NCBI GenBank assembly: GCA_028687585.1
Contig: JAQTZV010000010.1
Location: 1 to 64,000 of the forward strand
Direction of reading: 5' to 3'
Source of the DNA: Desulfuromonadaceae bacterium
GTDB lineage: Bacteria > Desulfobacterota > Desulfuromonadia > Geobacterales > Pseudopelobacteraceae
Length of the DNA: 64,000 bases
Position 1 is the stretch's first letter. Every line of letters starts with the position of its first letter. Below are positions 50,445-59,374 of the stretch, piece by piece. The translations under genes and the position numbers were made by a program. The notes under the pieces are model-generated. The model was not told the origin of the DNA, searched no databases, and was given only the letters and a program-made list of their open reading frames with translations.

Positions 50445-52910
50445 TGCAAAGATGACTTCCAGCTTCTGAACCTGGATGTCGTCTCCCTGAAGCGATTCGA
50501 TCCCGGTAATGGCACGGGCGTATTCAACCGGTTTGCCCCGTTTGGCAACAAGCTCGATTGTATGGCCATCGGCACGGAGTGACACTGTTTCGCCCCTCAG
50601 GTCGACCGCTTGGGTCTGTCCCTTTTTAGTCCGCCGAATGACAAAGGTACTCTGTGCCAAAAACTGCTCACATTGTTTCATTAACTCGTTCGGATCAGCA
50701 CCGGCTAAGGTTATTCGATAGCGGGTAGCATCAATCAAGGTTGAGATAGATGGTGATTTGGCGTCAATCTCTTCTGAATCAAGAATCCGCAGCCCTTCCG
50801 GCAGTACGGCATTAAGACGCTCCTGCACTTCCGGGGCCGTGATGCCGGCGGCAACAATCATATCCATGTACTCAGCCTGCGATTCCACTCCAACGGAAGT
50901 CGCCGTACCAAACGAGAAGCGTGGATGCGGATGAAAGCCGAGCGAAAAGAGGATCGGCACGTCACCTCTGCTGACGGCACGGGTGAAAACGGTAATAAGC
51001 TCAAGATGACTTAAATAGCGCATGACACCGGTTTTGGAAAACCGGAGGCGCATCCGGGCGGCCGTCGACTCAACAGCCGTGATATTCTGGCGCTGCGGAA
51101 GTTCTGCCGGAGGGGAAATCCGGTTTGTCACGACGGTAAAATCGCAAACTCCACAGGCGCTGCAACTGCCGTCACGACAATCTTTCGTGGCCGCTTCTGC
51201 GAGAGCTTTCTCCCGCTCATCCAGCAAAAACTTTTTCGTTACACCGCAGTCAAGATGGTCCCACGGCAGTATTTCATCCGACGCACGACGGCGAAGATAC
51301 CATTCCGGCTCGACTCCGCAATCAACAAACGCTTGCTGCCACCGTTGCAGAGAAAAATGTTCGCGCCAGCCATCAAAGCGGCAGCCTAGCTCGACGGCAC
51401 GGATCAGCACCGGGGCAAGGCGGCGGTCACCACGGGCAAAAACACCTTCCATGAATGAAAGTGGTGCATCCTGCCATTTAAACTTCAATTTGCGCTTCTT
51501 GAGGTCACAGTGCAGCTGGTACTGGAGATCAGTGGTTTCCTGCGAGGATATCTGCGGCTCCCACTGGAACGGCGTATGCGCTTTCGGCACAAAAGTACTG
51601 ACGGCGACATTAACATCCCCGGAGACTCCGCTCCCTTTCGCCTGATCCTTAACCTGTCGGGCAAGGATCGCAATCTGGGCTATGTCATCAGCGGTTTCGC
51701 CCGGTAATCCGATCATGAAATAGAGCTTGATCAAACGCCATCCGGCATGGTAGATCGCCGCAGCTCCTGTGACAAGGTCAGCCTCGCAGATCCCCTTATT
51801 GATAACGCGCCGCAACCGGTCGCTGCCGGCCTCAGGCGCCAGGGTGAAACCGGTCTTGCGTACTTTTTTTATTTCGTCGATCAGTTCATCCGACAGGCTC
51901 CCGACTCTCAGGGAAGGGAGCGATACCGCTACCCGGTCCTCGGCATAGCGTGCCATAAGTTCGGTTACCAACGGGGTAATACAGGAATAATCGCCAGTGG
52001 AAAGGGACAGCAGCGATATTTCGTCATAGCCGGTAGCTTTGAGCGATTTTTCTATGACATTCAGAATCGTCTCCGGTGAGCGCTCACGCAACGGACGGTA
52101 GACATAGCCTGCCTGGCAGAAACGACAGCCGCGGGTGCAGCCGCGAGCAATTTCCACTGCTACCCGATCATGAATAGTCTTCATAAACGGCACAACGGGA
52201 GAATCCGGATAGGGAGCCGAGTTGAGATCAGCGAGGAAGCGGCGGCGGACAGATGTGTAGTCTGATTTAAGAGGGGCGATTTCTGAAAGGGTACCGTCTG
52301 AAGTATACTTCGGCTCAAAGAACGAGGGAATATAGACTCCTTCAATCTGAGAGAGCCGCTCAAGCAGCCGGGCCTTGTTCTCACCGTTTTTTTTTGCTTC
52401 CCGTACGGCCAGGGCGATTTCCAGCGTAGCCTCTTCACCATCCCCCAGCAGTACCGCGTCAAAGAAAGGAGCCAGTGGTTCCGGATTATAGGCGCATGGG
52501 CCTCCGGCAATAATGAGCGGATATGATTCCTCCCGGTCGCTGGCAAGGAGTGGAATACCGCTCAAGCGGAGCATGGAGAGAATATTCGTGTAAGAAAGTT
52601 CGTATTGCAGGGTAAACCCGACAATGTCACAGGCTGCCAGTGGAGTAGCAGTTTCAAGCGTTGCCAGGGGACTTCTCGCGGCCAGCATCTCTGTTTCCAT
52701 GTCAGGCCAGGGAGCAAAAACGCGCTCTGCGGCAATCCCCTCCGCTTCATTCAAGATGTGATAGAGAATCCGCAGGCCAAGGTGACTCATGCCAACTTCA
52801 TAGACATCAGGAAACGCCAGGGCAACGCGTACGTCGGCATCAACCGTGCGAATGGAGCCCATTTCGCCGCCCATGTAGCGGGCAGGTTTTTCAACTGCGA
52901 GAAGGTTCAT
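50397..52910 (-). CDS. Radical SAM protein fused to DUF2344 (TIGR03960/TIGR03936)
   Basis: An 837-residue two-part protein. The N-terminal part has a B12-binding-like region (VRVALAFPDVYEVGMSHLGLRILYH) and a radical-SAM core with CTRGCRFC (C-x3-C-x2-C). The C-terminal ~230 residues are DUF2344 (MRLRFSKTGVMRYLSHLELITVFTRA, FSLGFHPHPRFSFG). Such fusions sit next to rng in many Geobacter-like genomes; function is unknown, though RNA modification has been suggested by neighbourhood. The last residues (PIPDQSAVFGSSTYW) come from a dispersed inverted-repeat element that supplies the stop codon. Catalytic parts are intact. ATG 52910 is the first codon of the conserved N-terminus. Confidence 0.88.
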   Translation of the reverse strand: MNLLAVEKPARYMGGEMGSIRTVDADVRVALAFPDVYEVGMSHLGLRILYHILNEAEGIAAERVFAPWPDMETEMLAARSPLATLETATPLAACDIVGFTLQYELSYTNILSMLRLSGIPLLASDREESYPLIIAGGPCAYNPEPLAPFFDAVLLGDGEEATLEIALAVREAKKNGENKARLLERLSQIEGVYIPSFFEPKYTSDGTLSEIAPLKSDYTSVRRRFLADLNSAPYPDSPVVPFMKTIHDRVAVEIARGCTRGCRFCQAGYVYRPLRERSPETILNVIEKSLKATGYDEISLLSLSTGDYSCITPLVTELMARYAEDRVAVSLPSLRVGSLSDELIDEIKKVRKTGFTLAPEAGSDRLRRVINKGICEADLVTGAAAIYHAGWRLIKLYFMIGLPGETADDIAQIAILARQVKDQAKGSGVSGDVNVAVSTFVPKAHTPFQWEPQISSQETTDLQYQLHCDLKKRKLKFKWQDAPLSFMEGVFARGDRRLAPVLIRAVELGCRFDGWREHFSLQRWQQAFVDCGVEPEWYLRRRASDEILPWDHLDCGVTKKFLLDEREKALAEAATKDCRDGSCSACGVCDFTVVTNRISPPAELPQRQNITAVESTAARMRLRFSKTGVMRYLSHLELITVFTRAVSRGDVPILFSLGFHPHPRFSFGTATSVGVESQAEYMDMIVAAGITAPEVQERLNAVLPEGLRILDSEEIDAKSPSISTLIDATRYRITLAGADPNELMKQCEQFLAQSTFVIRRTKKGQTQAVDLRGETVSLRADGHTIELVAKRGKPVEYARAITGIESLQGDDIQVQKLEVIFAPIPDQSAVFGSSTYW

Positions 52911-53127
52911 TAATGAAATTCAGTTCTTATGCGAGATAGAGAAGGTCTGGAAATATAACAAATCAGTCAGCGGTATGCAAGTTAAATAGCCGTATTTACC
53001 AATGAAATAGCGGGAGCGACCACCCGCGCTTGCACTTTTTCCGCTGGTCGCTTATCATGCCGCAGACAGATTTTTCGCAACACCATCAAAAAGTATGTGA
53101 GGCCGGTATGAATTCACGTAAAACGAT

Positions 53128-54507
53128 ATGTCCGATATGATTATCAGACGCGCGGCGACCGGCACATCCTCTGCAAACCCCCGGCAGGCTGCCTGTGAAA
53201 CCCTTTTACGCATCAGGAAAGAAGGCGGTTTTGCCGACCGCCTGATCGACATTGAGCTCTCCAACGGCGCGTTAACCGGACCGGATCGGGGGCTGTATGC
53301 CGAACTGGTGTTCGGTGTGCTACGCCGCCAGGGGACTCTGGATCATATTCTCCAACAGCTGCTTGAAAAACCGATGATTGAGCTTGACCCGCTGGCGCTC
53401 GTTATCCTGCGTATCGGCCTGTATCAGCTGACCTGCCTTGACCGCATTCCTGAATCGGCCGCAGTAAACGAATCGGTTAACCTGGCGAAGCTGATCACAC
53501 CAGGCACGAGCGGCCTGATCAATGCCGTGCTGAGAAACTACCTGCGCCGCCGCGATACGATCAGTTTTCCTGATATCAGCACCCATCCGGCGGCGGCGAT
53601 AGCAGCACGGCATTCCCAGCCGGAATGGCTGGTCGAGCAATGGCTTGACCAGCTTGGCGCTGCCGAGGCCGAACAACTGGCAGAAGCCTCTTCTCAGCAC
53701 CCCCCGCTGACGCTGCGCGTCAACACGCTCCGCTCCAGTCGCGACGAATTGCTGCGCGAGTTTACCCGGCAGGATATTGATGCGAGCTCCTGCCGCTATT
53801 CACCGGACGGCATAACTCTTGTCGGGCGGCATACCATCACCGCGCTGCCCGGTTTTGCTGCCGGCCTGTTCGCCGTTCAGGATGAAGCGTCACAACTGGC
53901 TGGCCGACTGCTGGGCGCCGAACCGGGAGAGCGGATCTGGGATGCCTGCTGCGCCCCCGGCGGAAAAACCTGCCACATAGCACAGCAGATGGATGACCGT
54001 GGAGAGCTGATCGCAACCGATATATCCCGGTCAAAGCTGACTATTGTCCGGGACAATCTCCGCCGGCTTGGCATGAGCAGTGTTACAACAGCTGTTGCGG
54101 ACCTGCACCAACCCGATACGTTTCCAGGCGGCGACTTTGATCGCATCCTTCTGGACGCACCTTGCTCCGGACTTGGTATTATACGCCGCAATCCGGAGGC
54201 CAAGTGGCGGCTCTTTTCCGGCGATATCACCCGTCTCGCCGCTGTTCAGAAAACCCTTTTGAAGAATGCTGCCACCAGATTGAAGCCGGGCGGGACAATG
54301 CTCTATTCAACCTGTTCAACCTCGGAAGCGGAAAATGAGCTTGTGGTGGAGGATTTTCTTTTGCACCATCCCGGATTCGTGCTGGAAAACCTGAACGACC
54401 TTTTTCCTGAATGGGGTGACCTGATTGCATTTTACGGCATGTTCAGAGTCTGGCCTCACAAACATGGCATGGACGGTTTCTTCGCCGCACGATTAAAACG
54501 ATTGTAA
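53128..54507 (+). CDS. rsmB: 16S rRNA (cytosine-967-C5) methyltransferase
   Basis: A 459-residue RsmB. The NusB-like RNA-binding domain (about 10-140; AACETLLRIRKEGGFADRLI) is followed by the SAM methyltransferase. The SAM loop is WDACCAPGGKTCHIAQ; the two catalytic cysteines are in DAPCSGLG and YSTCSTSEAENE. Start is ATG 53128; a second ATG at 53137 is equally usable and neither has a clear ribosome site. It is followed 20 bp later by rpe, a common gene order in this group. Confidence 0.94.
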   Translation: MSDMIIRRAATGTSSANPRQAACETLLRIRKEGGFADRLIDIELSNGALTGPDRGLYAELVFGVLRRQGTLDHILQQLLEKPMIELDPLALVILRIGLYQLTCLDRIPESAAVNESVNLAKLITPGTSGLINAVLRNYLRRRDTISFPDISTHPAAAIAARHSQPEWLVEQWLDQLGAAEAEQLAEASSQHPPLTLRVNTLRSSRDELLREFTRQDIDASSCRYSPDGITLVGRHTITALPGFAAGLFAVQDEASQLAGRLLGAEPGERIWDACCAPGGKTCHIAQQMDDRGELIATDISRSKLTIVRDNLRRLGMSSVTTAVADLHQPDTFPGGDFDRILLDAPCSGLGIIRRNPEAKWRLFSGDITRLAAVQKTLLKNAATRLKPGGTMLYSTCSTSEAENELVVEDFLLHHPGFVLENLNDLFPEWGDLIAFYGMFRVWPHKHGMDGFFAARLKRL

Positions 54508-54527
54508 ATAAAACTTGGAGCCTTTAC

Positions 54528-55193
54528 ATGAAAAAAATTGCGCCATCCATCCTTTCCGCCGACTTTTCCCGTCTTGGTGATGAAATCCGTGCTGTTGAGG
54601 CGGCAGGGGCCGATTACATCCATATCGATGTCATGGATGGTCATTTTGTTCCCAACATCACGATCGGTCCGCTCATTGTCGCAGCGGTCCGCAAGGTAAC
54701 GTCGCTGACGCTGGACGTCCACCTGATGATCGAGAATCCTGACCTCTATATCCCGGATTTTGCGGCGGCCGGCTCCGATATCATAGTCATACACGCAGAA
54801 GCTACCAACCACCTGCATCGCAGCATACAGTTGATCAAATCCTTCGGAAAAAAAGCCGGCGTAGCACTCAACCCGGCGACACCGTTGCATGTTCTTGATT
54901 ACATCATCGATGATCTGGATCTGGTACTGCTGATGACCGTCAACCCAGGATTTGGCGGCCAAAACTTTATCGAAGCCTGCCTTCCGAAAATCCATTCATT
55001 ACGGGCACTTCTTGACAGTCGTGGTTCTGAAGCAGAACTTGAAATTGACGGGGGGGTCAAACCGGCAAACATAGCCCGGATCTCACACGCGGGTGCGGAT
55101 GTTTTTGTCGCCGGCAGTGCTGTTTTTGGAGCGACTGATTATGCGGCAATAATTTCGGAAATGAAGCGCCTGGCTCATGAACCACTGCTCTAA
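54528..55193 (+). CDS. rpe: Ribulose-phosphate 3-epimerase
   Basis: A 221-residue TIM-barrel epimerase of the pentose-phosphate pathway. Signature parts: IAPSILSADFSRLGDE, HIDVMDGHFVPNITIG (metal-binding histidine/aspartate), LDVHLMIENPD, LLMTVNPGFGGQ and EIDGGV with the second catalytic aspartate. The ATG has TTGGAG upstream. Operon with rsmB is likely. Complete and of normal length. Confidence 0.96.
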   Translation: MKKIAPSILSADFSRLGDEIRAVEAAGADYIHIDVMDGHFVPNITIGPLIVAAVRKVTSLTLDVHLMIENPDLYIPDFAAAGSDIIVIHAEATNHLHRSIQLIKSFGKKAGVALNPATPLHVLDYIIDDLDLVLLMTVNPGFGGQNFIEACLPKIHSLRALLDSRGSEAELEIDGGVKPANIARISHAGADVFVAGSAVFGATDYAAIISEMKRLAHEPLL

Positions 55194-55268
55194 TTTTTGT
55201 CAGATTTCCGCAGAGATAGACGTTTTATTAATTGAGTTTCAAGATAAGTTCGTATAAAATGCTCCGCT

Positions 55269-56216
55269 ATGTCTACTAGTGTGCTGATCATAGATGATTC
55301 CGTTACCGTCAGGGAGCAGATCATCAAAACGCTTGAATCGTTCCGGCTCTTCAGCCGCTATTATCAGGCAGAAGACGGCCTTGAAGGATTTAAGAAGCTA
55401 TTATCGTCTCAGGTGGATATCATTCTCTGTGACCTGGAGATGCCTCGCATCGATGGCTTTAAATTTCTGAGTATGCTTAAAGCCCGGCCGGACCTCCAAG
55501 ACGTCCCGGTTATCATCCTGACCGGAATGAACGACCGGGAGCGCAAGATCAAGGGCCTTGAACAGGGCGCCAGCGATTATATCACCAAGCCGTTTGACCA
55601 TGAAGAACTGGTTGCACGGGTTAAAGTCCATCTCAAAATAAAAAAACTGCAGGATGATCTGAAACGCTCAAACGAACTGCTGCTTGAGCTTTCAAACACC
55701 GACCACCTGACAGGGCTTTTCAATCGCCGCTACATGATGGAAGCGCTCGAAAAAGAGGTGCAGCGCTCTATTCGCAAGGGTGGCAACCTGTCGCTCATCA
55801 TGCTTGACATTGATAATTTTAAACTTGTTAACGACAGTTTCGGCCATCTGCAGGGAGATGTCGTTCTGCAGAGAGTGGCATTGCAGCTGCAGAAAGAGTT
55901 GCGCAGCTATGACTGTGCCGCCCGATACGGTGGTGAAGAGTTTGTCGCCATTCTGCCGGATTCAACCCTGAAGGAATCGGTTTTTGTTGCCGACCGCATT
56001 CGCCTTGCGGTGCAGGGCACCAGGTTCAGCGGACTGCTTTCACCACTCAGCATTACCGCAAGCATGGGAGTCGCCTGCTTTTCGCAGAAGGACTCAGCGA
56101 CGGTTGATGGTTTTATCAAACAGGCTGATGATGCCCTGTATCGGGCAAAAGCCAACGGCAGAAACCGGGTCGAGTTCCATGACCCTGATGGTATACCAAT
56201 TTCAAATCAAAGATAA
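55269..56216 (+). CDS. Response regulator-diguanylate cyclase
   Basis: A 315-residue receiver-GGDEF protein. The receiver has IIDDS, CDLEMPRIDGF with the phosphorylated aspartate, ILTG and ITKPF. After a coiled linker (KIKKLQDDLKRSNELLLELS) comes a diguanylate cyclase with RYGGEEF (GGEEF active form) and an upstream inhibitory-site RSYD, so product inhibition by c-di-GMP is expected. The last residues (GIPISNQR, stop) are encoded by a MITE-like repeat at 56196, beyond the end of the GGDEF fold. Two PilZ proteins in the window could be receptors. The cognate kinase is not adjacent. Confidence 0.92.
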   Translation: MSTSVLIIDDSVTVREQIIKTLESFRLFSRYYQAEDGLEGFKKLLSSQVDIILCDLEMPRIDGFKFLSMLKARPDLQDVPVIILTGMNDRERKIKGLEQGASDYITKPFDHEELVARVKVHLKIKKLQDDLKRSNELLLELSNTDHLTGLFNRRYMMEALEKEVQRSIRKGGNLSLIMLDIDNFKLVNDSFGHLQGDVVLQRVALQLQKELRSYDCAARYGGEEFVAILPDSTLKESVFVADRIRLAVQGTRFSGLLSPLSITASMGVACFSQKDSATVDGFIKQADDALYRAKANGRNRVEFHDPDGIPISNQR

Positions 56217-56269
56217 AATCAAGGTGCCGAAGACGAGCCAACGATGATGGCATTTTGATTTGGAATTGG
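56196..56269. repeat. MITE-like inverted-repeat element, copy 2
   Basis: CCAATTTCAAATCAA (56196-56210) and TTGATTTGGAATTGG (56255-56269) are inverted copies with one mismatch; the inner sequence GGTGCCGAAGACGAGCCAACG matches copy 3's GCAGCCGAAGACAAGCCAACG. It is the shortest copy (74 bp). It supplies the final codons and the TAA of the GGDEF gene. Confidence 0.8.
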
Positions 56270-56431
56270 AATTACGAACATGGTTACTTCTGAAACCGCG
56301 TTCACATAGCAGGTCAGATATTTTTTGCGGCATCAAGCATGCCCCTGTTGTACACTCAGGCGCCACCCGTCCTCAGCCGTTTTTCTGAAGACAGGTGGCG
56401 CTTGAGTATTAGACGTTGCAAGGAGTTCTTG
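56270..56431. other. Gap between two repeat copies
   Basis: No gene is seen. Around 56350-56403, CAGGCGCCACCCGTCCT and AGGTGGCGCTTGAG can pair imperfectly, giving a stem before the transglutaminase start; it may act as a terminator for the GGDEF gene. Confidence 0.4.
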
Positions 56432-58003
56432 ATGCATACAGGTTATTCCAATTCCAGATCAAGGATGATATCAAGGCGGCGAGGATTGAGGCTGCGAGGC
56501 GTACAGGACAGTACGTTGAGCAGCCGAAGACAAGCCAACGCAGATAGGGTCTTGATCTGGAATTGGTGTTACAGATGTTTGGCTGCAGGCATTCTCGTGC
56601 TCTGCAGCACTTTGGCTGCTATGGCGACTTCATTCAGCAGAATTGATGAACCACCCCTTTCTGAACGCTGGTTCGGAATTTTTGTAAACAGTGAACGGGT
56701 TGGATTTTACCGGCAACGGACCGAAGCATCTGGTGATGGCTACCGGATGGAAGGGGACGGGAGTGTTCAGATGAACATAATGAACGTTTCTAAAAAGGCT
56801 TCCATGCGGGAGACATACCTCGTTGCAAAAAATCTGGCACTCCGCTCATTTGAAGTTGAACAGACGGTAAACGGCTCCTTATCGCACGTCTCCGGCCTGG
56901 TCAGCGGCAAAACCATCCATGTTAAAAGTGAAACCCGTGGCAAAACAACCGAAAAAACTCTTACATTTACGGGAGATGTTTTTCCTGTCCCGGCACTTAA
57001 TCTGTATCCGCTTATGCGAGTTGTCTCGGCGGGAGCTTCGTATACCGTTCAGGCGTTCGACTCCGAAGCGGTCAGGATAAAGGATGTTCTGATCACGGTG
57101 CTGGGCATGGATACAACGAGTGCCGGTCTGCCTGCCCTGAAACTTCGCAACAATTTGTACCCGTATGTAACAAATGACATCTGGGTTGATAGCCGGGGAA
57201 ATACGCTTGAGGAATCCGTTCGTGAAGGATTGGTGATGACAAAAGCGGAACTTCCCACGACCATTGGCGCATTTGTCAGCGATTGGGCACTCGGCAAGAA
57301 GGACTTGATATATGACTTCAGTATGGTACGCATACAGCCCCCCATTAAAGATCCAAAGAAATTAACCGGCATGGCGGTCGAGATCAGCGGCTGGAATGAT
57401 GCTCTCCCACTGCTGCAGGAGGGAGGGCAACAGGTGGAAATGTCGGGTGCCGGCCGGGTGATCTTCAAGACCGGCACATTGGCTCTGAAATCGCCTGACT
57501 TGAATTCCGGGAAACCGACAGGCGCAGAGTTGAAGCCGGCTGATAAAATAGAGTCCGATGCACCCGAGATAGGCGCACAGGCCGCATTGCTTGCTGCGGG
57601 AGCCAAAAGCAAGGAAGAGCTCGTCAAGGTCCTGGCTTCCTGGACAGCCACCTGGGTGAATGACACGGTTGATGACGGCGGCAGTGCCCTTGAGAGCTTT
57701 ACATCGAGGAGCGGAAACTGCCAGACACATGCCCGTCTCTACACGGCACTGGCGCGTGCCGCCGGAATCCCGACCCGTTTTGTTTCCGGATTGGTACATG
57801 TGGAGGGAAAGGGATTTCTGTATCACAGCTGGGCAGAAAGTTTTATAGGGAATCGCTGGGTATCGGTTGACCCCACCTACAATCAGTTCCCGGCTGATCC
57901 TACACACCTCAAGCTTCTTGAAGGGCACCTCCCGGAAGATATGGCGCCAATTATTGCGGTGATTGGTCGAATAAAGATGACTCTTTTAGAGACTGTATAC
58001 TGA
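56432..58003 (+). CDS. Secreted transglutaminase-like protein with a repeat in its signal peptide
   Basis: A protein of 523 residues from ATG 56432, which has AAGGAG 6 nt upstream. The transglutaminase-like core has SGNCQTHARLYTALARAAGIPTRF (Cys), YHSWAE (His) and VSVDPTYNQ (Asp), the full papain-like triad. The mature part begins near SRIDEPPLSERW. Codons 6-47 derive from a 123-bp inverted-repeat element plus a TTA duplication. Removing them gives MHTGY-RCLAAGILVLCSTLAAMA, an ordinary signal peptide. With the insert the n-region becomes 50 residues long and Arg-rich. Whether export still works is unclear; a downstream TTG or GTG could be used. Such proteins may be proteases or peptide-crosslinking enzymes in the envelope. 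Confidence 0.8.
   Translation: MHTGYSNSRSRMISRRRGLRLRGVQDSTLSSRRQANADRVLIWNWCYRCLAAGILVLCSTLAAMATSFSRIDEPPLSERWFGIFVNSERVGFYRQRTEASGDGYRMEGDGSVQMNIMNVSKKASMRETYLVAKNLALRSFEVEQTVNGSLSHVSGLVSGKTIHVKSETRGKTTEKTLTFTGDVFPVPALNLYPLMRVVSAGASYTVQAFDSEAVRIKDVLITVLGMDTTSAGLPALKLRNNLYPYVTNDIWVDSRGNTLEESVREGLVMTKAELPTTIGAFVSDWALGKKDLIYDFSMVRIQPPIKDPKKLTGMAVEISGWNDALPLLQEGGQQVEMSGAGRVIFKTGTLALKSPDLNSGKPTGAELKPADKIESDAPEIGAQAALLAAGAKSKEELVKVLASWTATWVNDTVDDGGSALESFTSRSGNCQTHARLYTALARAAGIPTRFVSGLVHVEGKGFLYHSWAESFIGNRWVSVDPTYNQFPADPTHLKLLEGHLPEDMAPIIAVIGRIKMTLLETVY
56446..56568. mobile_element. 123-bp MITE-like element, copy 3 (full length)
   Basis: Perfect 15-bp inverted ends, CCAATTCCAGATCAA (56448-56462) and TTGATCTGGAATTGG (56552-56566), enclose a core with GTACAGGACAGTACG and GAGCAGCCGAAGACAAGCC. 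TTA flanks both sides (56443-56445, 56569-56571), consistent with a 3-bp target duplication. The total addition is 126 bp, 42 codons, and has no stop in the host gene's frame. No transposase is encoded. Confidence 0.78.
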
Positions 58004-58159
58004 TTCGCGGCTTTTTCTTGACCAATTGGAAAAGTACTGTAAAATTTCCCCGTCACTTCACCACTCTAATTTTGCAAATCTAATTAAGCCTGCATATATT
58101 GCCACTGAGCATTTACAGAGTAACACTTGAACAAATCTGCCGACGGGGAGGGTCACACA

Positions 58160-58663
58160 ATGCCGATGAATACGGAAACACTTGCCGCAATCAACATGAC
58201 AGAAGATCAACTGGTAAAAAGTCTCATCAAAGATGTCCAGGATGTTTTCATCAATATGGTCGGAGTTGAGGATCTGATGCACCTGCCGATTCAGATTGAT
58301 GTGACAACACATTTTAAAGAGTGCCTGACCGCCATGGTGGGCCTGGCCGGAACGTATAACGGACTGGTAAGCGTTCACATCCCGTGGCCTCTTGCCATCT
58401 CGTTTACCTCTTTGATGCTTGGTATGGAGGTCACGGAAATTGATGATGACGTAAACGACGCCATGGGAGAAATTGCCAATATGATTGCCGGTTCTTTCAA
58501 ACAGCATCTTTCCAAAGGCGGATCAGACATTCAACTCTCGACCCCTTCAGTCGTAAATGGCGGTGATTACGTGGTCTCTTCAGGAAACAATCTTGAAAAC
58601 ATCACACTAAAATTTGCCACTGACGAAGAATGGTTCATGGTTTCCCTCTCGATCGAAGAGTAA
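58160..58663 (+). CDS. CheX-like chemotaxis phosphatase-family protein
   Basis: A 167-residue CheX/CheC-like protein. The family helix reads ITSLMLGMEV-type (SFTSLMLGMEVTEIDDDVNDAMGEIANMIAGSFKQHL); the E-x2-N motif of CheX phosphatases is visible as GEIANMIAG (Glu and Asn in phase). It would dephosphorylate a CheY-like receiver. ATG 58160 follows GGGGAGGG by 7 nt; the TTG at 58127 is rejected. It is 3 bp upstream of a PilZ protein gene, so the two are surely co-expressed and may act on the same response-regulator pathway. Confidence 0.83.
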   Translation: MPMNTETLAAINMTEDQLVKSLIKDVQDVFINMVGVEDLMHLPIQIDVTTHFKECLTAMVGLAGTYNGLVSVHIPWPLAISFTSLMLGMEVTEIDDDVNDAMGEIANMIAGSFKQHLSKGGSDIQLSTPSVVNGGDYVVSSGNNLENITLKFATDEEWFMVSLSIEE

Positions 58664-58666
58664 CTG

Positions 58667-59362
58667 ATGGAATTGCCACATCCGATACTGATAGTCTCAT
58701 ACGTCGATGAGACACAGTCGGCTTTGAGCGCGGTCCTGAGCAAAGCCGGAGTGGAGGCCGTTGTCTGCTCCAGCTTTTGTGAGGCGGAAAATCTGGCGCT
58801 GAAGGATTTATACTGCGGAATACTGGTTGATCTCCCTTCTATTATCAAATCGAAAGGGGAAGAGAAAATTGTCGCCTATACCCTTGCCAACTTTTTCCCG
58901 ACATTGCGCGTGCGAACTATGGGGGGCATGCTCGTGCCGATGGCAATGCCGGGGAGTGCCAAGCAGGACAAAAGCCTTGATGACTTCCTGCACAAAACCT
59001 GTGCAGCATATACGCCACGGCCTCTGCGTGAATTTCGGCGGCACCCGGTATGCTTATCCACGCTTGTCAGCTACAAGGGTGATGAATTTCGGGGTTTCTC
59101 TTTGAATATCTCGTGGGGCGGGATGTTCATTGTTGATTTGCAGGCGGAGCGCTTCGGCATCGGTGACAATGTTTCAATTTTGTTACCGGAATTCGGCTGT
59201 TCAATAACAGCGGACGTCCGCAGAGTCAAGCCGTGGGATATCCTTCGCCACCCCCCCGGTATAGGGCTCTGTTTTGGCCGTCTTGATGAAGATGTTGCAC
59301 AGGTAATTTCAGGTATCACACGAACCAGCAAAGAGTTTGATCGCGACCGACTGACAGCCTGA
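58667..59362 (+). CDS. PilZ-domain protein with receiver-like N-terminus
   Basis: A 231-residue protein. Residues 1-110 resemble a degenerate receiver fold (PILIVSYVDETQSALSAVLSKAGVEAVVC, then GILVDLP), without the usual acidic cluster. The C-terminal PilZ domain has REFRRHPV and NISWGGMFI (NxSxxG), predicting c-di-GMP binding. The ATG lies 3 bp after the cheX-like stop. The pair may couple chemotaxis-type signalling to c-di-GMP. It is convergent with the M16 peptidase gene. Confidence 0.8.
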   Translation: MELPHPILIVSYVDETQSALSAVLSKAGVEAVVCSSFCEAENLALKDLYCGILVDLPSIIKSKGEEKIVAYTLANFFPTLRVRTMGGMLVPMAMPGSAKQDKSLDDFLHKTCAAYTPRPLREFRRHPVCLSTLVSYKGDEFRGFSLNISWGGMFIVDLQAERFGIGDNVSILLPEFGCSITADVRRVKPWDILRHPPGIGLCFGRLDEDVAQVISGITRTSKEFDRDRLTA

Positions 59363-59374
59363 GAACCGGTATTT

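Noticed and set aside
56460-56500. Twin-arginine (SRRRGL) motif in the transglutaminase N-terminus
   Set aside because: It is encoded by the inserted repeat and is separated from the hydrophobic core by ~35 residues, so it is not a Tat signal.
56432-56640. Start of the transglutaminase gene at 56339
   Set aside because: The first 31 codons from 56339 have no ribosome site and no family similarity; ATG 56432 has an ideal site and gives a proper signal peptide once the repeat is removed.
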